From Modicisalibacter coralii (lineage in GTDB: Bacteria; Pseudomonadota; Gammaproteobacteria; Pseudomonadales; Halomonadaceae): 64,000 nt of DNA. Position numbers and translations under genes: made by a program. Location of the stretch: the NCBI RefSeq assembly GCF_004117855.1, contig NZ_QWBW01000006.1, positions 62,001-126,000 on the forward strand. The letters run 5' to 3'. This document shows, piece after piece, positions 8,231 to 18,326 of this stretch (position 1 is its first letter; each line of letters begins with the position of its first letter). The notes beneath the pieces are model-generated. The model saw nothing but the letters and a program-made list of their open reading frames with translations, searched no databases and was not told where the DNA came from.

Positions 8231-10621
8231 TCAGCCTCGCAACTCGGCGCCGAAACGACGCTTGGACTCGGCAACGATAGCATCGACTAACTGATTGATT
8301 TCCTCATCATTCAGCGTGCGCGAAGGATGCTGCCAGGTCAAGCCCAGCGCAAGGCTCTTGTAGCCCTCGGCGACCCCCGCCCCCTGGTAGACGTCGAACA
8401 GGGCCAGATCGGCCAGCCATTCGCCGGCCTGCTCGCGCAGCGTGTCCAGCAGCGCCTGGACCGGCACGTCCTCGGCCACCACCAGCGCCAGGTCACGGCG
8501 CACTTCCGGGTAGCGGGAAAGCGGCACGAAACGCGGCAGTTGCCCTGCGACCAGCGCCTCCTGCTCGACCTCGAAGACGAAGGCATCGACCTTCAGCCCC
8601 AGCTCGCTGCGCACCGCCGGGTGCAGCGCACCGATCCAGCCGACCGGCACGCCGTCGCGCAGGACCCGCGCCGACTGCCCGGGATGCAGCGCCGGGTGGG
8701 GCTGTGCCTCGAAGCGCCACTGCCCCCCTTGCCCGCTCATCGCCAGGATGCTTTCCAGGTCGCCCTTGAGATCGAAGAAGTCGACCGTATCGCGTCCCGC
8801 CGTCCAGCCTTCGGGATCGCGCGACCCGCAGACTAGGGCGCCGACCATGGCGGTCTGCTCCAGGGCATCGAGTTCGCCGCGGAACACCAGGCCGGTCTCG
8901 AACAGTCGCACCCGGTTCTGCTGACGATTGAGGTTGTGCATCAGCGCCTTCACCAGCCCGGGAAACAGGCTGGCCCGCATCACCGACATGTCGCTGGAGA
9001 TGGGGTTGGCCAGGCGCGGCGCGACCGCATCGGGGGCCAACAGCGCCTGCAGGTCCGGCGCGACGAAGCTGTAGCTGATCGCCTCCTGGTAGCCGCGAGC
9101 CACGAACTGGCGACGTAGCTGCGCCAGGGGGCGACGCGCCTCGTCATCGGCGCTCAACGCCAGGCGGGCCGCGGGGCGACGCACCGGAAGCCGGTTGTAA
9201 CCGTAGATGCGCGCCAGTTCCTCGATCAGGTCCTCCTCGATCGCCACGTCGAAGCGCCAGCTGGGCACCTCGACCTGCCAGACGCCGGCGTCAGCGTCAG
9301 CGTCCACGACCCGCATGCCCAGCCGCTCGAGGATATCGACCATGTCCGCGTCGGGAATCGCCATGTCCAGACACTGCTGGACTCGCGCGGCCCGGAGGGT
9401 CACCCGACGCGCCGCGGGTAGATGATCGGGGCTCACCGTCTCGCTGATCGGCCCGGCCTCGCCGCCGGCGATCGCCAGCAGCAGCGCCGTGGCGCGCTCG
9501 ATCGCCGGCAGGGTCAGGTCGGGGTCGACGCCGCGCTCGAAACGGTGCGAGGCGTCGGTGTGCAGGCCGTAGGTCCGCGCCTGGCCGGCCACCGCCAGCG
9601 GCGCGAAGAACGCTGATTCGAGGAAGACGTCACGGGTGGCGTCGCTGACCCCGGAGTGCTCGCCGCCCATCACGCCGGCGATCGCCAGCGGCTTCTCGGC
9701 ATCGGCGATCAGCAGGGTGTCAGCGCGCAGGGTCACTTCCTGACCATCGAGCAGTACCAGGGTTTCGCCGTCACGGGCATGGCGCACGTCGATGGCCTGC
9801 GCGAGGTTGGCCAGGTCGAAGGCATGCATCGGCTGGCCGAGTTCGAGCATCACGTAGTTGGTGATGTCGACGACGGCATTGATCGGGCGCACGCCGCTGC
9901 GGCGCAGGCGTTCGACCATCCATAACGGCGTCTCGGCGCTGACGTCGATGCCGCGCACCACCCGCCCCACGTAACGTGGGCAGGCCTCGGGCGCACTGAC
10001 CGCGACCGGAAAGACGACCTCGTGGGTCGCCGGCTGCTCGACCAGCTCGGGCGGGCGAACGGTCAGGCGATTGAGTGCCCCCACTTCGCGGGCCATGCCC
10101 TTGACGCTCAGGCAGTCGCCACGGTTGGGCGTCAGGTCGACCTCGATGGTCCGGTCGTCGAGGCCCATCCAGCCGCGGAAGTCCTCGCCCACCGGCGCAC
10201 TGGCCGGCAATTCGAGAATGCCCGGCGAGGTCTCCTCTTCCAGCCCCAGCTCGGAGGCCGAGCAGATCATGCCCCGCGACTCCGCGCCGCGCAGCTTGGC
10301 CTTCTTGATCGTGAAGTCACCGGGCAGCACGGCACCGACCCGGGCGAAGGCCACCTTCTGGCCGGCGGCGACGTTGGGCGCGCCGCACACCACCTGGACC
10401 GGCTCGCCGGAGCCGTCGTCGACCCGGCACAGGCTGAGCTTGTCGGCGTCGGGGTGCGCCTCGCGACTGATCACCTCGGCGACGACCACGCCGGAGAACT
10501 CGGCCGCCACGTCGGCCACGGCGTCGACCTCCAGGCCCGCCATGGTGATCTGATCGGCCAGGGCCTGCGTCGACAGGCTCGGCGAGACCCACTCACGCAG
10601 CCATTGTTCGGAAAATTTCAT
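8231..10621 (-). CDS. pheT: Phenylalanyl-tRNA synthetase beta subunit
   Basis: 796 residues, the normal length. Domains in order: tRNA-binding OB-fold (about 40-150), B3/B4 editing region, B5 domain, the core catalytic-like domain, and a C-terminal ferredoxin-fold anticodon-binding domain (about 700-796, beginning [16 protein letters not shown]). It forms the alpha2beta2 enzyme with PheS that charges tRNA-Phe. It lies 26 bp downstream of pheS and 28 bp upstream of ihfA. Confidence 0.97.
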   Translation of the reverse strand: MKFSEQWLREWVSPSLSTQALADQITMAGLEVDAVADVAAEFSGVVVAEVISREAHPDADKLSLCRVDDGSGEPVQVVCGAPNVAAGQKVAFARVGAVLPGDFTIKKAKLRGAESRGMICSASELGLEEETSPGILELPASAPVGEDFRGWMGLDDRTIEVDLTPNRGDCLSVKGMAREVGALNRLTVRPPELVEQPATHEVVFPVAVSAPEACPRYVGRVVRGIDVSAETPLWMVERLRRSGVRPINAVVDITNYVMLELGQPMHAFDLANLAQAIDVRHARDGETLVLLDGQEVTLRADTLLIADAEKPLAIAGVMGGEHSGVSDATRDVFLESAFFAPLAVAGQARTYGLHTDASHRFERGVDPDLTLPAIERATALLLAIAGGEAGPISETVSPDHLPAARRVTLRAARVQQCLDMAIPDADMVDILERLGMRVVDADADAGVWQVEVPSWRFDVAIEEDLIEELARIYGYNRLPVRRPAARLALSADDEARRPLAQLRRQFVARGYQEAISYSFVAPDLQALLAPDAVAPRLANPISSDMSVMRASLFPGLVKALMHNLNRQQNRVRLFETGLVFRGELDALEQTAMVGALVCGSRDPEGWTAGRDTVDFFDLKGDLESILAMSGQGGQWRFEAQPHPALHPGQSARVLRDGVPVGWIGALHPAVRSELGLKVDAFVFEVEQEALVAGQLPRFVPLSRYPEVRRDLALVVAEDVPVQALLDTLREQAGEWLADLALFDVYQGAGVAEGYKSLALGLTWQHPSRTLNDEEINQLVDAIVAESKRRFGAELRG

Positions 10622-10647
10622 CTTGAGATCCCGTCTCCTTGAGTCGC

Positions 10648-11670
<1,023 letters not shown>

Positions 11671-11775
11671 TTACGCTCCGATTCTGGGTCGTGGGGCCCG
11701 AAGGCCCCAAAAAAAACAGGGGAAGAGCGGCTGCTCTTCCCCTGCGACGTTCACGATGAACCATCGGCAAGCCAT
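11671..11775 (-). CDS. Possible pheST leader peptide
   Basis: A 34-codon frame starts at ATG 11775 with GAGG upstream (MACRWFIVNV...) and runs through the terminator hairpin upstream of pheS. It has one Phe codon before the hairpin and three within or after it. In E. coli, pheST is attenuated through the Phe-rich PheM leader. This frame sits in the right place but is not PheM-like in sequence and may not be translated. Confidence 0.2.
   Translation of the reverse strand: MACRWFIVNVAGEEQPLFPCFFWGLRAPRPRIGA
11693..11743 (-). terminator. Intrinsic terminator and second hairpin between rplT and pheS
   Basis: On the minus strand an 11-bp perfect stem (arms 11743-11733 and 11728-11718, 4-nt loop) is followed by TG and then eight T (11716-11709), a textbook intrinsic terminator. 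Directly after it comes a second hairpin, GGGGCC-UUCG-GGCCCC (11708-11693), closed as a stable UUCG tetraloop. The site corresponds to the E. coli pheM-pheST attenuator. The second hairpin is unexplained. Confidence 0.85.
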
Positions 11776-11798
11776 GGCGGCCTCGCCGGTGTCATCAT

Positions 11799-12152
11799 TT
11801 ACTGGGCAGCCTTGGCCTTCTCGACGATAGCGGCAAAGGCAGCCTTTTCGTGAACCGCGAGATCGGCCAGGACCTTGCGGTCGATCTCGATACCGGACTT
11901 CTTGAGGCCGGCGATGAAGCGGCTGTAGGACAGGCCGTTCTGACGGGCCGCCGCGTTGATGCGCGAGATCCACAGGGCGCGGAACTGACGCTTGCGCTGA
12001 CGACGGTCGCGGTAGGCATACTGGCCCGCCTTGATGACCGCCTGCTTGGCGACACGGAACACGCGAGACCGGGCACCGTAGTAACCCTTGGCCTGCTTCA
12101 TGATTTTCTTGTGACGGCGGCGTGCGACCACACCACGCTTGACGCGAGTCAT
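11799..12152 (-). CDS. rplT: 50S ribosomal protein L20
   Basis: 117 residues, typical L20, with a basic N-terminal tail ([22 protein letters not shown]...) that threads into 23S rRNA and a globular C-terminal domain. L20 is needed early in large-subunit assembly and, in E. coli, represses rpmI-rplT translation. It lies 37 bp after rpmI. A terminator follows at 11743-11709. Confidence 0.98.
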   Translation of the reverse strand: MTRVKRGVVARRRHKKIMKQAKGYYGARSRVFRVAKQAVIKAGQYAYRDRRQRKRQFRALWISRINAAARQNGLSYSRFIAGLKKSGIEIDRKVLADLAVHEKAAFAAIVEKAKAAQ

Positions 12153-12189
12153 GGCAATCTCCTGACGTTAGATGAATTCGACCAAGGCG

Positions 12190-12384
12190 TTACAGGTTGG
12201 GCAGCATGCGACGGATCAACGGCTTGTCGGCGTCGTGGATCTGTTTCATGCCGCGCAGCTGACGCTTACGCTTGGTGGATTTCTTGGTCAGGATGTGACT
12301 GCGAAACGACTGCTTGTGCTTGAAGCCGTTGGCCGTCTTCTTGAAGCGCTTGGCAGCGCCGCTGTTACTCTTGATTTTCGGCAT
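12190..12384 (-). CDS. rpmI: 50S ribosomal protein L35
   Basis: 64 residues, the standard length ([20 protein letters not shown]...), very basic. It lies between infC and rplT, as in most bacteria. The 84-nt infC-rpmI gap holds a hairpin where the L20 autorepression site lies in E. coli. Confidence 0.98.
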   Translation of the reverse strand: MPKIKSNSGAAKRFKKTANGFKHKQSFRSHILTKKSTKRKRQLRGMKQIHDADKPLIRRMLPNL

Positions 12385-12426
12385 GGAGAGAGTCTCCGCT
12401 CGGGTTTCTTTAGAAAATCCGTGGCC

Positions 12427-12450
12427 GATAGCCGCCCGCTGGCGGCTATC
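12427..12450 (-). promoter_or_regulatory. Hairpin in infC-rpmI gap, candidate L20 control element
   Basis: Perfect 10-bp arms (12427-12436 and 12441-12450) with a 4-nt loop, about 43 nt before the rpmI start, with no U-tract after it. In E. coli, L20 binds structures in this region to repress rpmI-rplT. The role here is inferred from position only. Confidence 0.4.
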
Positions 12451-12468
12451 CGTTCGACTGCCGTCGGA

Positions 12469-13008
12469 TCACTTCTTCTTGGGGGCAAGGATCATGACCA
12501 TCTGGCGCCCTTCCATCTTGGGGAAGGATTCCACATTGGCCAGTTCCTCGAGATCGGCGGCGATCCGTTCCATCAGCTTGCGGCCGATGTCCTGGTGCGC
12601 CATTTCACGACCTCTGAAACGCAGCGTGACCTTGCCCTTGTCACCACCTTCGAGGAAGCGCGTCAGGTTCTTGAGCTTGACCTGATAGTCCCCCTCGTCG
12701 GTGCCAGGCCGGAACTTGACTTCCTTGACCTGGATCTGCTTGGTCTTCTTCTTCTGAGCCGCTTTCTGCTTCTTCTGCTCGAAGAGGAATTTACCGTAAT
12801 CCATGATCTTGCAGACGATGGGGTCGGCGTTGGAGATCTGCACGAGATCCATTCCCGCCGCCTCGGCCCGCTCCAGCGCTTCGCTGGTGGGCACGACGCC
12901 GACCTGTTCACCGTCGCTGTCGATCAACCGCACCTCGTCTTCACGGATGCGGTCGTTCATGGGAGGGCGCTTGTCCTGAGGACGTCCGCGCTGAGTATTA
13001 CGCTTGAT
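12469..13008 (-). CDS. infC: Translation initiation factor IF-3, AUC start
   Basis: 179 residues if started at ATC 13008 ([20 protein letters not shown]...). Both IF-3 domains and the linker are intact ([40 protein letters not shown]; ending ILAPKKK). The first ATG (12960) would drop 16 conserved basic N-terminal residues and has no Shine-Dalgarno site, whereas GGAG (13020-13017) lies 8 nt before the ATC. Non-AUG starts on infC are known and let IF-3 repress its own synthesis. It starts 33 nt after the thrS stop. Confidence 0.9.
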   Translation of the reverse strand: MKRNTQRGRPQDKRPPMNDRIREDEVRLIDSDGEQVGVVPTSEALERAEAAGMDLVQISNADPIVCKIMDYGKFLFEQKKQKAAQKKKTKQIQVKEVKFRPGTDEGDYQVKLKNLTRFLEGGDKGKVTLRFRGREMAHQDIGRKLMERIAADLEELANVESFPKMEGRQMVMILAPKKK

Positions 13009-13041
13009 CGTTACGTCTCCGTTCTGGTTAACGTTGTCGTG

Positions 13042-14940
13042 TCAGCCCCGCTCAGCCTCGAGGCGGGCGATCAGGTCATCGACCGTGATGGTGCCCAAAT
13101 CCTCGCCACTCCGGGTACGAACGGCGACTGAATCCGCTTCGACTTCCTTGTCCCCTACCACCAACAGGTACGGGACCTTCTGCAACGTATGTTCACGGAT
13201 TTTAAAGCCGATCTTCTCGTTCCTCAAGTCCGCCTTGACGCGCAGGCCGATTTTCTGCAGGCGTTGCTCGACGGCCAGGGCGTAATCGCGCTGGGCATCG
13301 GTGATGGTCAGCACCACCGCCTGCTGAGGCGACAGCCAGAGCGGCATGGCGCCGGCGTAGTGCTCGATCAGGATACCGATGAAGCGCTCCATCGACCCGA
13401 CGATGGCCCGGTGCAGCATGACCGGCGTGCGCCGCGCACCGTCCTCGGCGACGTACTGGGCGCCCAGACGCTCGGGCATCATGAAGTCGACCTGCATGGT
13501 ACCGACCTGCCACTGGCGACCCAGGCAGTCCTTCATGTGGTATTCGATCTTGGGTCCGTAGAAGGCGCCCTCGCCGGGCAGCTCCTGCCACTCGACCTCG
13601 CAGGCCGACAGCGCCGAACGCAGGGCGGACTCGGCGCGATCCCAGACGGCGTCATCGCCGATCCGCTTGTCGGGACGCAGGGCGATCTTGACGGCGATGT
13701 CATCGAAACCGAAATCGCGATACACCTTCAGCGCCTGGCGGTGGAAGGCCGTGACCTCGGCTTCGACCTGCTCCTCGGTGCAGAACACGTGACCGTCGTC
13801 CTGGGTGAACGCCCGCACGCGCATGATGCCGTGCAGCGCACCCGAGGGTTCGTTGCGGTGACAGCCGCCGAACTCGCCGTAGCGCACCGGCAGTTCCCGA
13901 TAGCTGCGCAGTCCCGAATTGAAGACCTGAACGTGCCCCGGGCAGTTCATCGGCTTGAGCGCGTACTCGCGCTTCTCCGACTCGGTGAAGAACATGTTCT
14001 CGGCGTAGTTGTCCCAGTGGCCGGACTTCTTCCACAGCGACACGTCCATGATCTGCGGGCAGCGCACTTCCTGGTAACCGCTCTCGCGATAGACGTTGCG
14101 CATGTATTGCTCGACCACCTGCCACAGCGTCCAGCCCCGCGGGTGCCAGAAGATCATGCCCGGCGCCTCTTCCTGCATGTGGAAGAGGTCGAGCTTGCGC
14201 GCCAGCTTGCGGTGGTCGCGCTTCTCCGCCTCCTCGAGCCGCTTGAGATAGGCCTTGAGCTGCTTCTTGTCGCCCCAGGCGGTGCCGTAGATGCGCGTCA
14301 GCATCGGTTTCTCGGCGTCGCCGCGCCAGTAGGCACCGGCCAGCTTGGTGAGCTTGAAGGCCTTGAGGTGGCTGGTGTTGGGCACGTGCGGACCGCGGCA
14401 CATGTCCGTGTATTCTTCGTGATGATAGAGGCGGATGGTCTCGCCTTCGGGAATCTCGCGGACGATCTCCTGCTTGTAGGGCTCGTCGCGATGCAGGAAG
14501 GTCAACATCGCCTGATCGCGATCGACGTACTCGCGCACCACATCGTAGCCCTTGTCGATCAGCGCCTTCATGCGCTGCTCGATGGCCTCGAGGTCCTCGG
14601 GGGTCACCGAACGGCCGAAGTCGATGTCGTAGTAGAAGCCGTCCTCGATCACCGGGCCGATCGCCATCTTGGCATCGGGGTACAGCTGCTTGACCGCGTG
14701 CCCGATCAGGTGGGCGCAGGAGTGACGAATGATCTCGAGGCCTTCCGGGTCACGCGCGGTGATGATGGCCACCTCGGCATCATGGTCGATGACATCGGCG
14801 GCATCGACCGGCACGCCGTCGATCTTGCCGGCTACGCAGGCCTTGGCCAGACCGGGGCCGATCGATTCGGCGAGTTGCATGATACTGAGCGGGGCATCGA
14901 ACGTGCGCTGACTGCCGTCCGGGAGAGTCACGATGGGCAT
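13042..14940 (-). CDS. thrS: Threonyl-tRNA synthetase
   Basis: 632 residues. Domains in order: TGS domain (about 1-60), editing domain with the HxxxH motif (HLIGH in [13 protein letters not shown]), class II catalytic core with the zinc-site MNCPGH, and the C-terminal anticodon-binding domain. Start ATG 14940 ([10 protein letters not shown]) has GAGGA upstream, so longer in-frame starts are rejected. The leader contains a tRNA-Thr anticodon-arm mimic at 14961-14981. It is first in the translation operon. Confidence 0.96.
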   Translation of the reverse strand: MPIVTLPDGSQRTFDAPLSIMQLAESIGPGLAKACVAGKIDGVPVDAADVIDHDAEVAIITARDPEGLEIIRHSCAHLIGHAVKQLYPDAKMAIGPVIEDGFYYDIDFGRSVTPEDLEAIEQRMKALIDKGYDVVREYVDRDQAMLTFLHRDEPYKQEIVREIPEGETIRLYHHEEYTDMCRGPHVPNTSHLKAFKLTKLAGAYWRGDAEKPMLTRIYGTAWGDKKQLKAYLKRLEEAEKRDHRKLARKLDLFHMQEEAPGMIFWHPRGWTLWQVVEQYMRNVYRESGYQEVRCPQIMDVSLWKKSGHWDNYAENMFFTESEKREYALKPMNCPGHVQVFNSGLRSYRELPVRYGEFGGCHRNEPSGALHGIMRVRAFTQDDGHVFCTEEQVEAEVTAFHRQALKVYRDFGFDDIAVKIALRPDKRIGDDAVWDRAESALRSALSACEVEWQELPGEGAFYGPKIEYHMKDCLGRQWQVGTMQVDFMMPERLGAQYVAEDGARRTPVMLHRAIVGSMERFIGILIEHYAGAMPLWLSPQQAVVLTITDAQRDYALAVEQRLQKIGLRVKADLRNEKIGFKIREHTLQKVPYLLVVGDKEVEADSVAVRTRSGEDLGTITVDDLIARLEAERG

Positions 14941-14960
14941 GGGTATCCTCGTGCGCAGTG

Positions 14961-14981
14961 GTGATCCATACCAGGGATCAC
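14961..14981 (-). promoter_or_regulatory. thrS translational operator: tRNA-Thr anticodon-arm mimic
   Basis: In the mRNA, 20 nt before the thrS ATG, GUGAUCC and GGAUCAC form a perfect 7-bp stem with the 7-nt loop CUGGUAU. The loop has U at position 33 and GGU at 34-36, that is, the anticodon of tRNA-Thr(GGU), with A at 37. In E. coli, ThrRS represses its own translation by binding such a mimic next to the ribosome site. Here GAGGA lies between the hairpin and the AUG, as expected for competition with the ribosome. Confidence 0.7.
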
Positions 14982-15165
14982 ATGTCGCGGAATCAGGGTG
15001 TATGGCTGGGGCGAGGCGAGCATCGTCATCCGGCCAACACACCCACCGCTCGGCGTCGGACCGTGCAGCGGCGTGAGACGGTGGCGGACGTCGGCGCTCG
15101 CGAGAGGTCAGACATTAGCAGTTGCCGGGGCGCGACGTCCAGCAGCACCGGCCCGGCGCACCCAT

Positions 15166-15191
15166 GAAAAAGGGGCGCCGCTGGCGCCCCT
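15166..15191 (-). terminator. Intrinsic terminator of the OmpA-like lipoprotein gene
   Basis: Minus-strand stem AGGGGCGCC/GGCGCCCCT (9 bp, loop AGC) followed by a run of T (15171-15166), 48 nt after the lipoprotein stop. Confidence 0.85.
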
Positions 15192-15238
15192 CTTCGCAAC
15201 CGACGACCGGACTGGCCGGCCGTCGTCTCGCCGATGTC

Positions 15239-16123
15239 TTACTGAGTCCACTCACCCAGTTCGACACGACGGTTCTGAGCACGACCTGCAGCCGTCTCGT
15301 TGGTGGCGATCGGATCGCTCTCGCCGTAACCGATGGCCTTCATGCGATCAGAGGCGATGCCCTGAGCGTTCAGGTAGTCCTTGACGGACTCGGCGCGACG
15401 CTGAGACAGGTCCTTGTTGTAGGCTTCGGTACCGATGGAGTCGGTATAGCCTTCAACACGGACGCGGACCTGACCGTTGGCTGACAGCTTGTCGGCCACG
15501 CCGTCGAGGATGCTCTCGGCCTGAGAGGTCAGCTTGGCGGAGTCGAACTCGAAGTTGACGTCGTGCAGGACCACGTCGGCTTCACAGCCCAGCGCGTTGA
15601 CCTCGGCACCGGCCGGGGTGTCCGGGCACTGGTCCATGTAGTCGGGTACGCCGTCACCGTCGGAGTCCAGCGGGCAACCGGAGGCGTTCACCTCGACACC
15701 GGCCGGGGTTCCCGGGCACTCGTCCATGTAATCGGGTACGCCGTCACCGTCGGTGTCCAGCGGGCAGCCGTCGGCATCCACCGCGACACCCGCCGGGGTG
15801 TTCGGGCACTGGTCACGATCGTCCGGGACGCCGTCACCGTCGCTGTCGCCCACCTTGCTGCCGTAGTCGGCGCACAGCAGGGCACCCGCCGTCGCACCCG
15901 CCACGCTACCGATGGCTGCGCCATCGTCCTCGTCGGCATCGCCGCTCGAGGCATAGCCGATGCCGCCGCCGATCAGGCCGCCGGCCAGACCGCAGACGAA
16001 GGGTGACTGGTACCAAGCATCCTGCTGGGTATCGCCCATGGACTGAGTGCCGGAGCTGGCACAGCCCGACAGGCCAATCACGAAAGCGGAACCAAGCAGC
16101 AAGCCAGTCGTTGATTTCTTCAT
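15239..16123 (-). CDS. OmpA-family lipoprotein with three TSP3-type calcium-binding repeats
   Basis: 294 residues. The lipoprotein signal ends at LSG-C21, with S22-S23 after the cysteine, which favours outer-membrane sorting. A glycine-rich hydrophobic segment resembling glycine-zipper domains spans 44-82. Three 30-residue thrombospondin type-3-like repeats follow (93-122, 123-152, 153-182), each DxDGDGVPDxxDxCPxTPAG, then an OmpA C-terminal peptidoglycan-binding domain (185-294: VNFEFDSAKL, GYTDSIGTEAYN, LSQRRAESVKDYL). It likely tethers the outer membrane to peptidoglycan. The Asp-rich repeats would bind Ca2+. Monocistronic. Confidence 0.9.
   Translation of the reverse strand: MKKSTTGLLLGSAFVIGLSGCASSGTQSMGDTQQDAWYQSPFVCGLAGGLIGGGIGYASSGDADEDDGAAIGSVAGATAGALLCADYGSKVGDSDGDGVPDDRDQCPNTPAGVAVDADGCPLDTDGDGVPDYMDECPGTPAGVEVNASGCPLDSDGDGVPDYMDQCPDTPAGAEVNALGCEADVVLHDVNFEFDSAKLTSQAESILDGVADKLSANGQVRVRVEGYTDSIGTEAYNKDLSQRRAESVKDYLNAQGIASDRMKAIGYGESDPIATNETAAGRAQNRRVELGEWTQ
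15578..15847 (-). repeat. Three tandem 90-bp repeats in the OmpA-like gene
   Basis: Three in-frame copies encode the 30-residue TSP3-type units. The second and third copies are the closest (DGDGVPDYMD shared). The strong DNA similarity could allow copy-number change by recombination. Confidence 0.85.
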
Positions 16124-16392
16124 GTAAGACTCCTTCTTAACACAGCGCTCGTCGTAACGTGTCGTTACTCAGCGGGTTCAAAACAGCCTAGAACCCAATA
16201 ATTCGGGGGCGATGAGTCCTCTCATACACTCCCCGGAAAAGAAAGCACATCCGACGCCCGTCGGCCAGTGCTCTCCATCCTTCTTTGCCGCGGTCATCAA
16301 CGACAATCGCATTACATCATAGCAGTTACAATCGTGACGCAATGCATGAAACGATGCAAATGACGCTTACTGTACCAGTCTTGTACAACACT

Positions 16393-17550
16393 TCAGGCGC
16401 TCGCTCGTCCCAGATGATGCTCGACGAGCCCGTGAAACAGGTCCACGGCCCGTTCGAGCAGTTCGTCGGGAAAATCGTAGGCCGGATGATGCAAGGGACG
16501 GCACTGCTCGCCACTGCCGAGGGTGAACATCGCCCCTTCGCCGCAAGCCAGCAATACCCCGAAATCCTCGGACCAGCGATGCGCCTCGTCCAGCCGGTGC
16601 ACGGGCATGTCGAGCGAGCCGGCGACGCTTTCGATGACCTCGACGGCCGCCGGGGCATTGACGGTCGCCGAGAAGACGTCGCTCCAGTCGATCTCGACCC
16701 CCAGTTGCTCCTCCTCGGCCTCGGCACGCACCAGCGATACCGAGGCCTCGGCCAGGGCCCGCATCATGTCGTCGCTGGCCGTGCGCAGGGTGGCCATGAC
16801 CTCGGCCTGGCCCGGCGAGGTGCCGAATGCCACCTCACCCAGCCGGGCGTGAATCAGGGTGATCATCACCAGCCCCAGGTCGTCCGGCAACTGCTGGGGA
16901 AGACGCTTCAGCCCCTGGAGAATGCGGCACATCGCCATCGCCGGACTGCGTCCCTGCTCGGGATGCGCGGCGTGCGCGCACAGCCCGTTGAGGCGCACGG
17001 TGAGGCCGCGGGATGCACAGCTGAACGCCCCGGGGCGCACCGAGACCTCGCCCAGCGGCCGTCCGGGCAGGTTGTGCATGGCGTAGACGAAATCGGGACG
17101 AATCTCGGCAAAGGCCGCCGCATCGACGATCCGCCCGGCGCCGTCGCCGGTTTCCTCGGCCGGCTGGAACAGCAGCACCACTTCGCCGCTCCGGGGACGC
17201 TGCCGCGCCAGACGCTGAGCAACGCCCAGCAGGGCGCTCATGTGGCCATCGTGGCCACAGCTGTGGGCAACGGCGTCGTGACGCGAGCGCCAGGCCGTGC
17301 CGGCCGCCTCGCGGATCGGCAGGCCGTCGAGCTCGGCGCGCAGCATCACCCGGGGGCCGGGCTCGGCGCCGCGAAAGACACCGGCCACGCCGTGCCCCCC
17401 CAGCCCCCGCAGGACACGGTCGGCACCGGCCTGCTCGAGCCAGTCGGCCACCCGCGTGGCGGTTCGCGACTCGTCGCCGGAGAGCTCCGGAGCGGCATGC
17501 AGCGCATGGCGAATCTCGGCGAGGGGGGTGTCCAGCAACGACAACGACAT
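16393..17550 (-). CDS. M20-family amidohydrolase (hippurate/N-acyl-amino-acid hydrolase type)
   Basis: 385 residues from ATG 17550 (GGGAG 7 nt upstream). Metal-site motifs of the M20D group: HAAPELSGDE near residue 20, HSCGHDGHMSALLG near 100 and YAMHNLPGRPLGEV near 165, followed by the inserted dimerisation domain. Family knowledge: these dinuclear-metal hydrolases release amino acids from N-acyl, N-acetyl or N-benzoyl conjugates. The substrate cannot be fixed. It lies 23 bp after the DUF2489 gene stop on the same strand and is likely co-transcribed with it. Confidence 0.88.
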   Translation of the reverse strand: MSLSLLDTPLAEIRHALHAAPELSGDESRTATRVADWLEQAGADRVLRGLGGHGVAGVFRGAEPGPRVMLRAELDGLPIREAAGTAWRSRHDAVAHSCGHDGHMSALLGVAQRLARQRPRSGEVVLLFQPAEETGDGAGRIVDAAAFAEIRPDFVYAMHNLPGRPLGEVSVRPGAFSCASRGLTVRLNGLCAHAAHPEQGRSPAMAMCRILQGLKRLPQQLPDDLGLVMITLIHARLGEVAFGTSPGQAEVMATLRTASDDMMRALAEASVSLVRAEAEEEQLGVEIDWSDVFSATVNAPAAVEVIESVAGSLDMPVHRLDEAHRWSEDFGVLLACGEGAMFTLGSGEQCRPLHHPAYDFPDELLERAVDLFHGLVEHHLGRASA

Positions 17551-17572
17551 CACGAGGCTCCCGAACGGACGA

Positions 17573-18040
17573 TCAATGGAGGCTGGCCGGCCAGCGCTGC
17601 TTGAAATCGAGTACCGCCTGAGCCGCGGCAAGCACCTCGCGACGCAGGTCCGACTCGACCGCCAGACGCTCGCGATCCTCGCCCATCCGCTCGCGCGGGG
17701 TCAGCGCCGCGCGCGCGGCGTGCGTATGCAGATGCGAGGTGCGCCGATGGACCTCGGCAAAGACCCGAAAGGCGTCGCGTTCGACCAGCCCGGGGTCGAT
17801 GATCTCGAGAAGCACCTTGCAGCGCAGGGAGCCTTCGGTCAGGTCGACCTGTTCGGCCAGCATCGCCCGGGCGAGGCCATCGAGGCTCTCCAGACAGTTG
17901 TGGTTGGCGCGCTGGACCTCTTCCTCGCGGAAGCGCTTGCGGCGGCCGACCTCCCGCCACAGCGAATAGGCATAGCCGGCGAGCCCGGCGATCAGGATCA
18001 GGCCGACCAGCAGCAGCAGCCAGGCCGTCGTTTCTGTCAT
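17573..18040 (-). CDS. DUF2489-family protein
   Basis: 155 residues: one N-terminal membrane helix (about 6-27), then a charged helical cytoplasmic domain with the family-like stretch QVDLTEGSLRCKVLLEIIDP and a helical C-terminus. It matches DUF2489 proteins of Pseudomonas and relatives, of unknown function. It is first in a two-gene unit with the M20 hydrolase; the link may be only positional. Confidence 0.75.
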   Translation of the reverse strand: MTETTAWLLLLVGLILIAGLAGYAYSLWREVGRRKRFREEEVQRANHNCLESLDGLARAMLAEQVDLTEGSLRCKVLLEIIDPGLVERDAFRVFAEVHRRTSHLHTHAARAALTPRERMGEDRERLAVESDLRREVLAAAQAVLDFKQRWPASLH

Positions 18041-18326
18041 GCGCGCCTCATGCGGTTCACTTGCGAGTGCGCGCAGTATACGCGGGCACCGTCATGGACC
18101 CAAGCGTCGCGATCGGGCGACGAATGCAGCGTAGCGAAGCGCTTGACTCGGCTCTTAGCGCGTTGATTGGCTATCCTCTAGGCTCGGCACGAAAACTGCC
18201 TGCGCTCGTCGGCTTTTCGGACAAATCCTCGGGGGCCCGACCATGCCCGATGGCGGGCCCGGCAGGACAGGAATGCGGCGGATTCGACGCCCGCCAGCGA
18301 TGACGGAACATGCAAGGAGGCACCTC

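Noticed and set aside
13189-14964. 591-codon plus-strand frame opposite thrS
   Set aside because: An antisense shadow of thrS with biased composition and no ribosome site.
15578-15847. CRISPR-like array in the OmpA gene
   Set aside because: The 90-bp units are contiguous, in frame and encode TSP3-type repeats, with no spacers and no cas genes.
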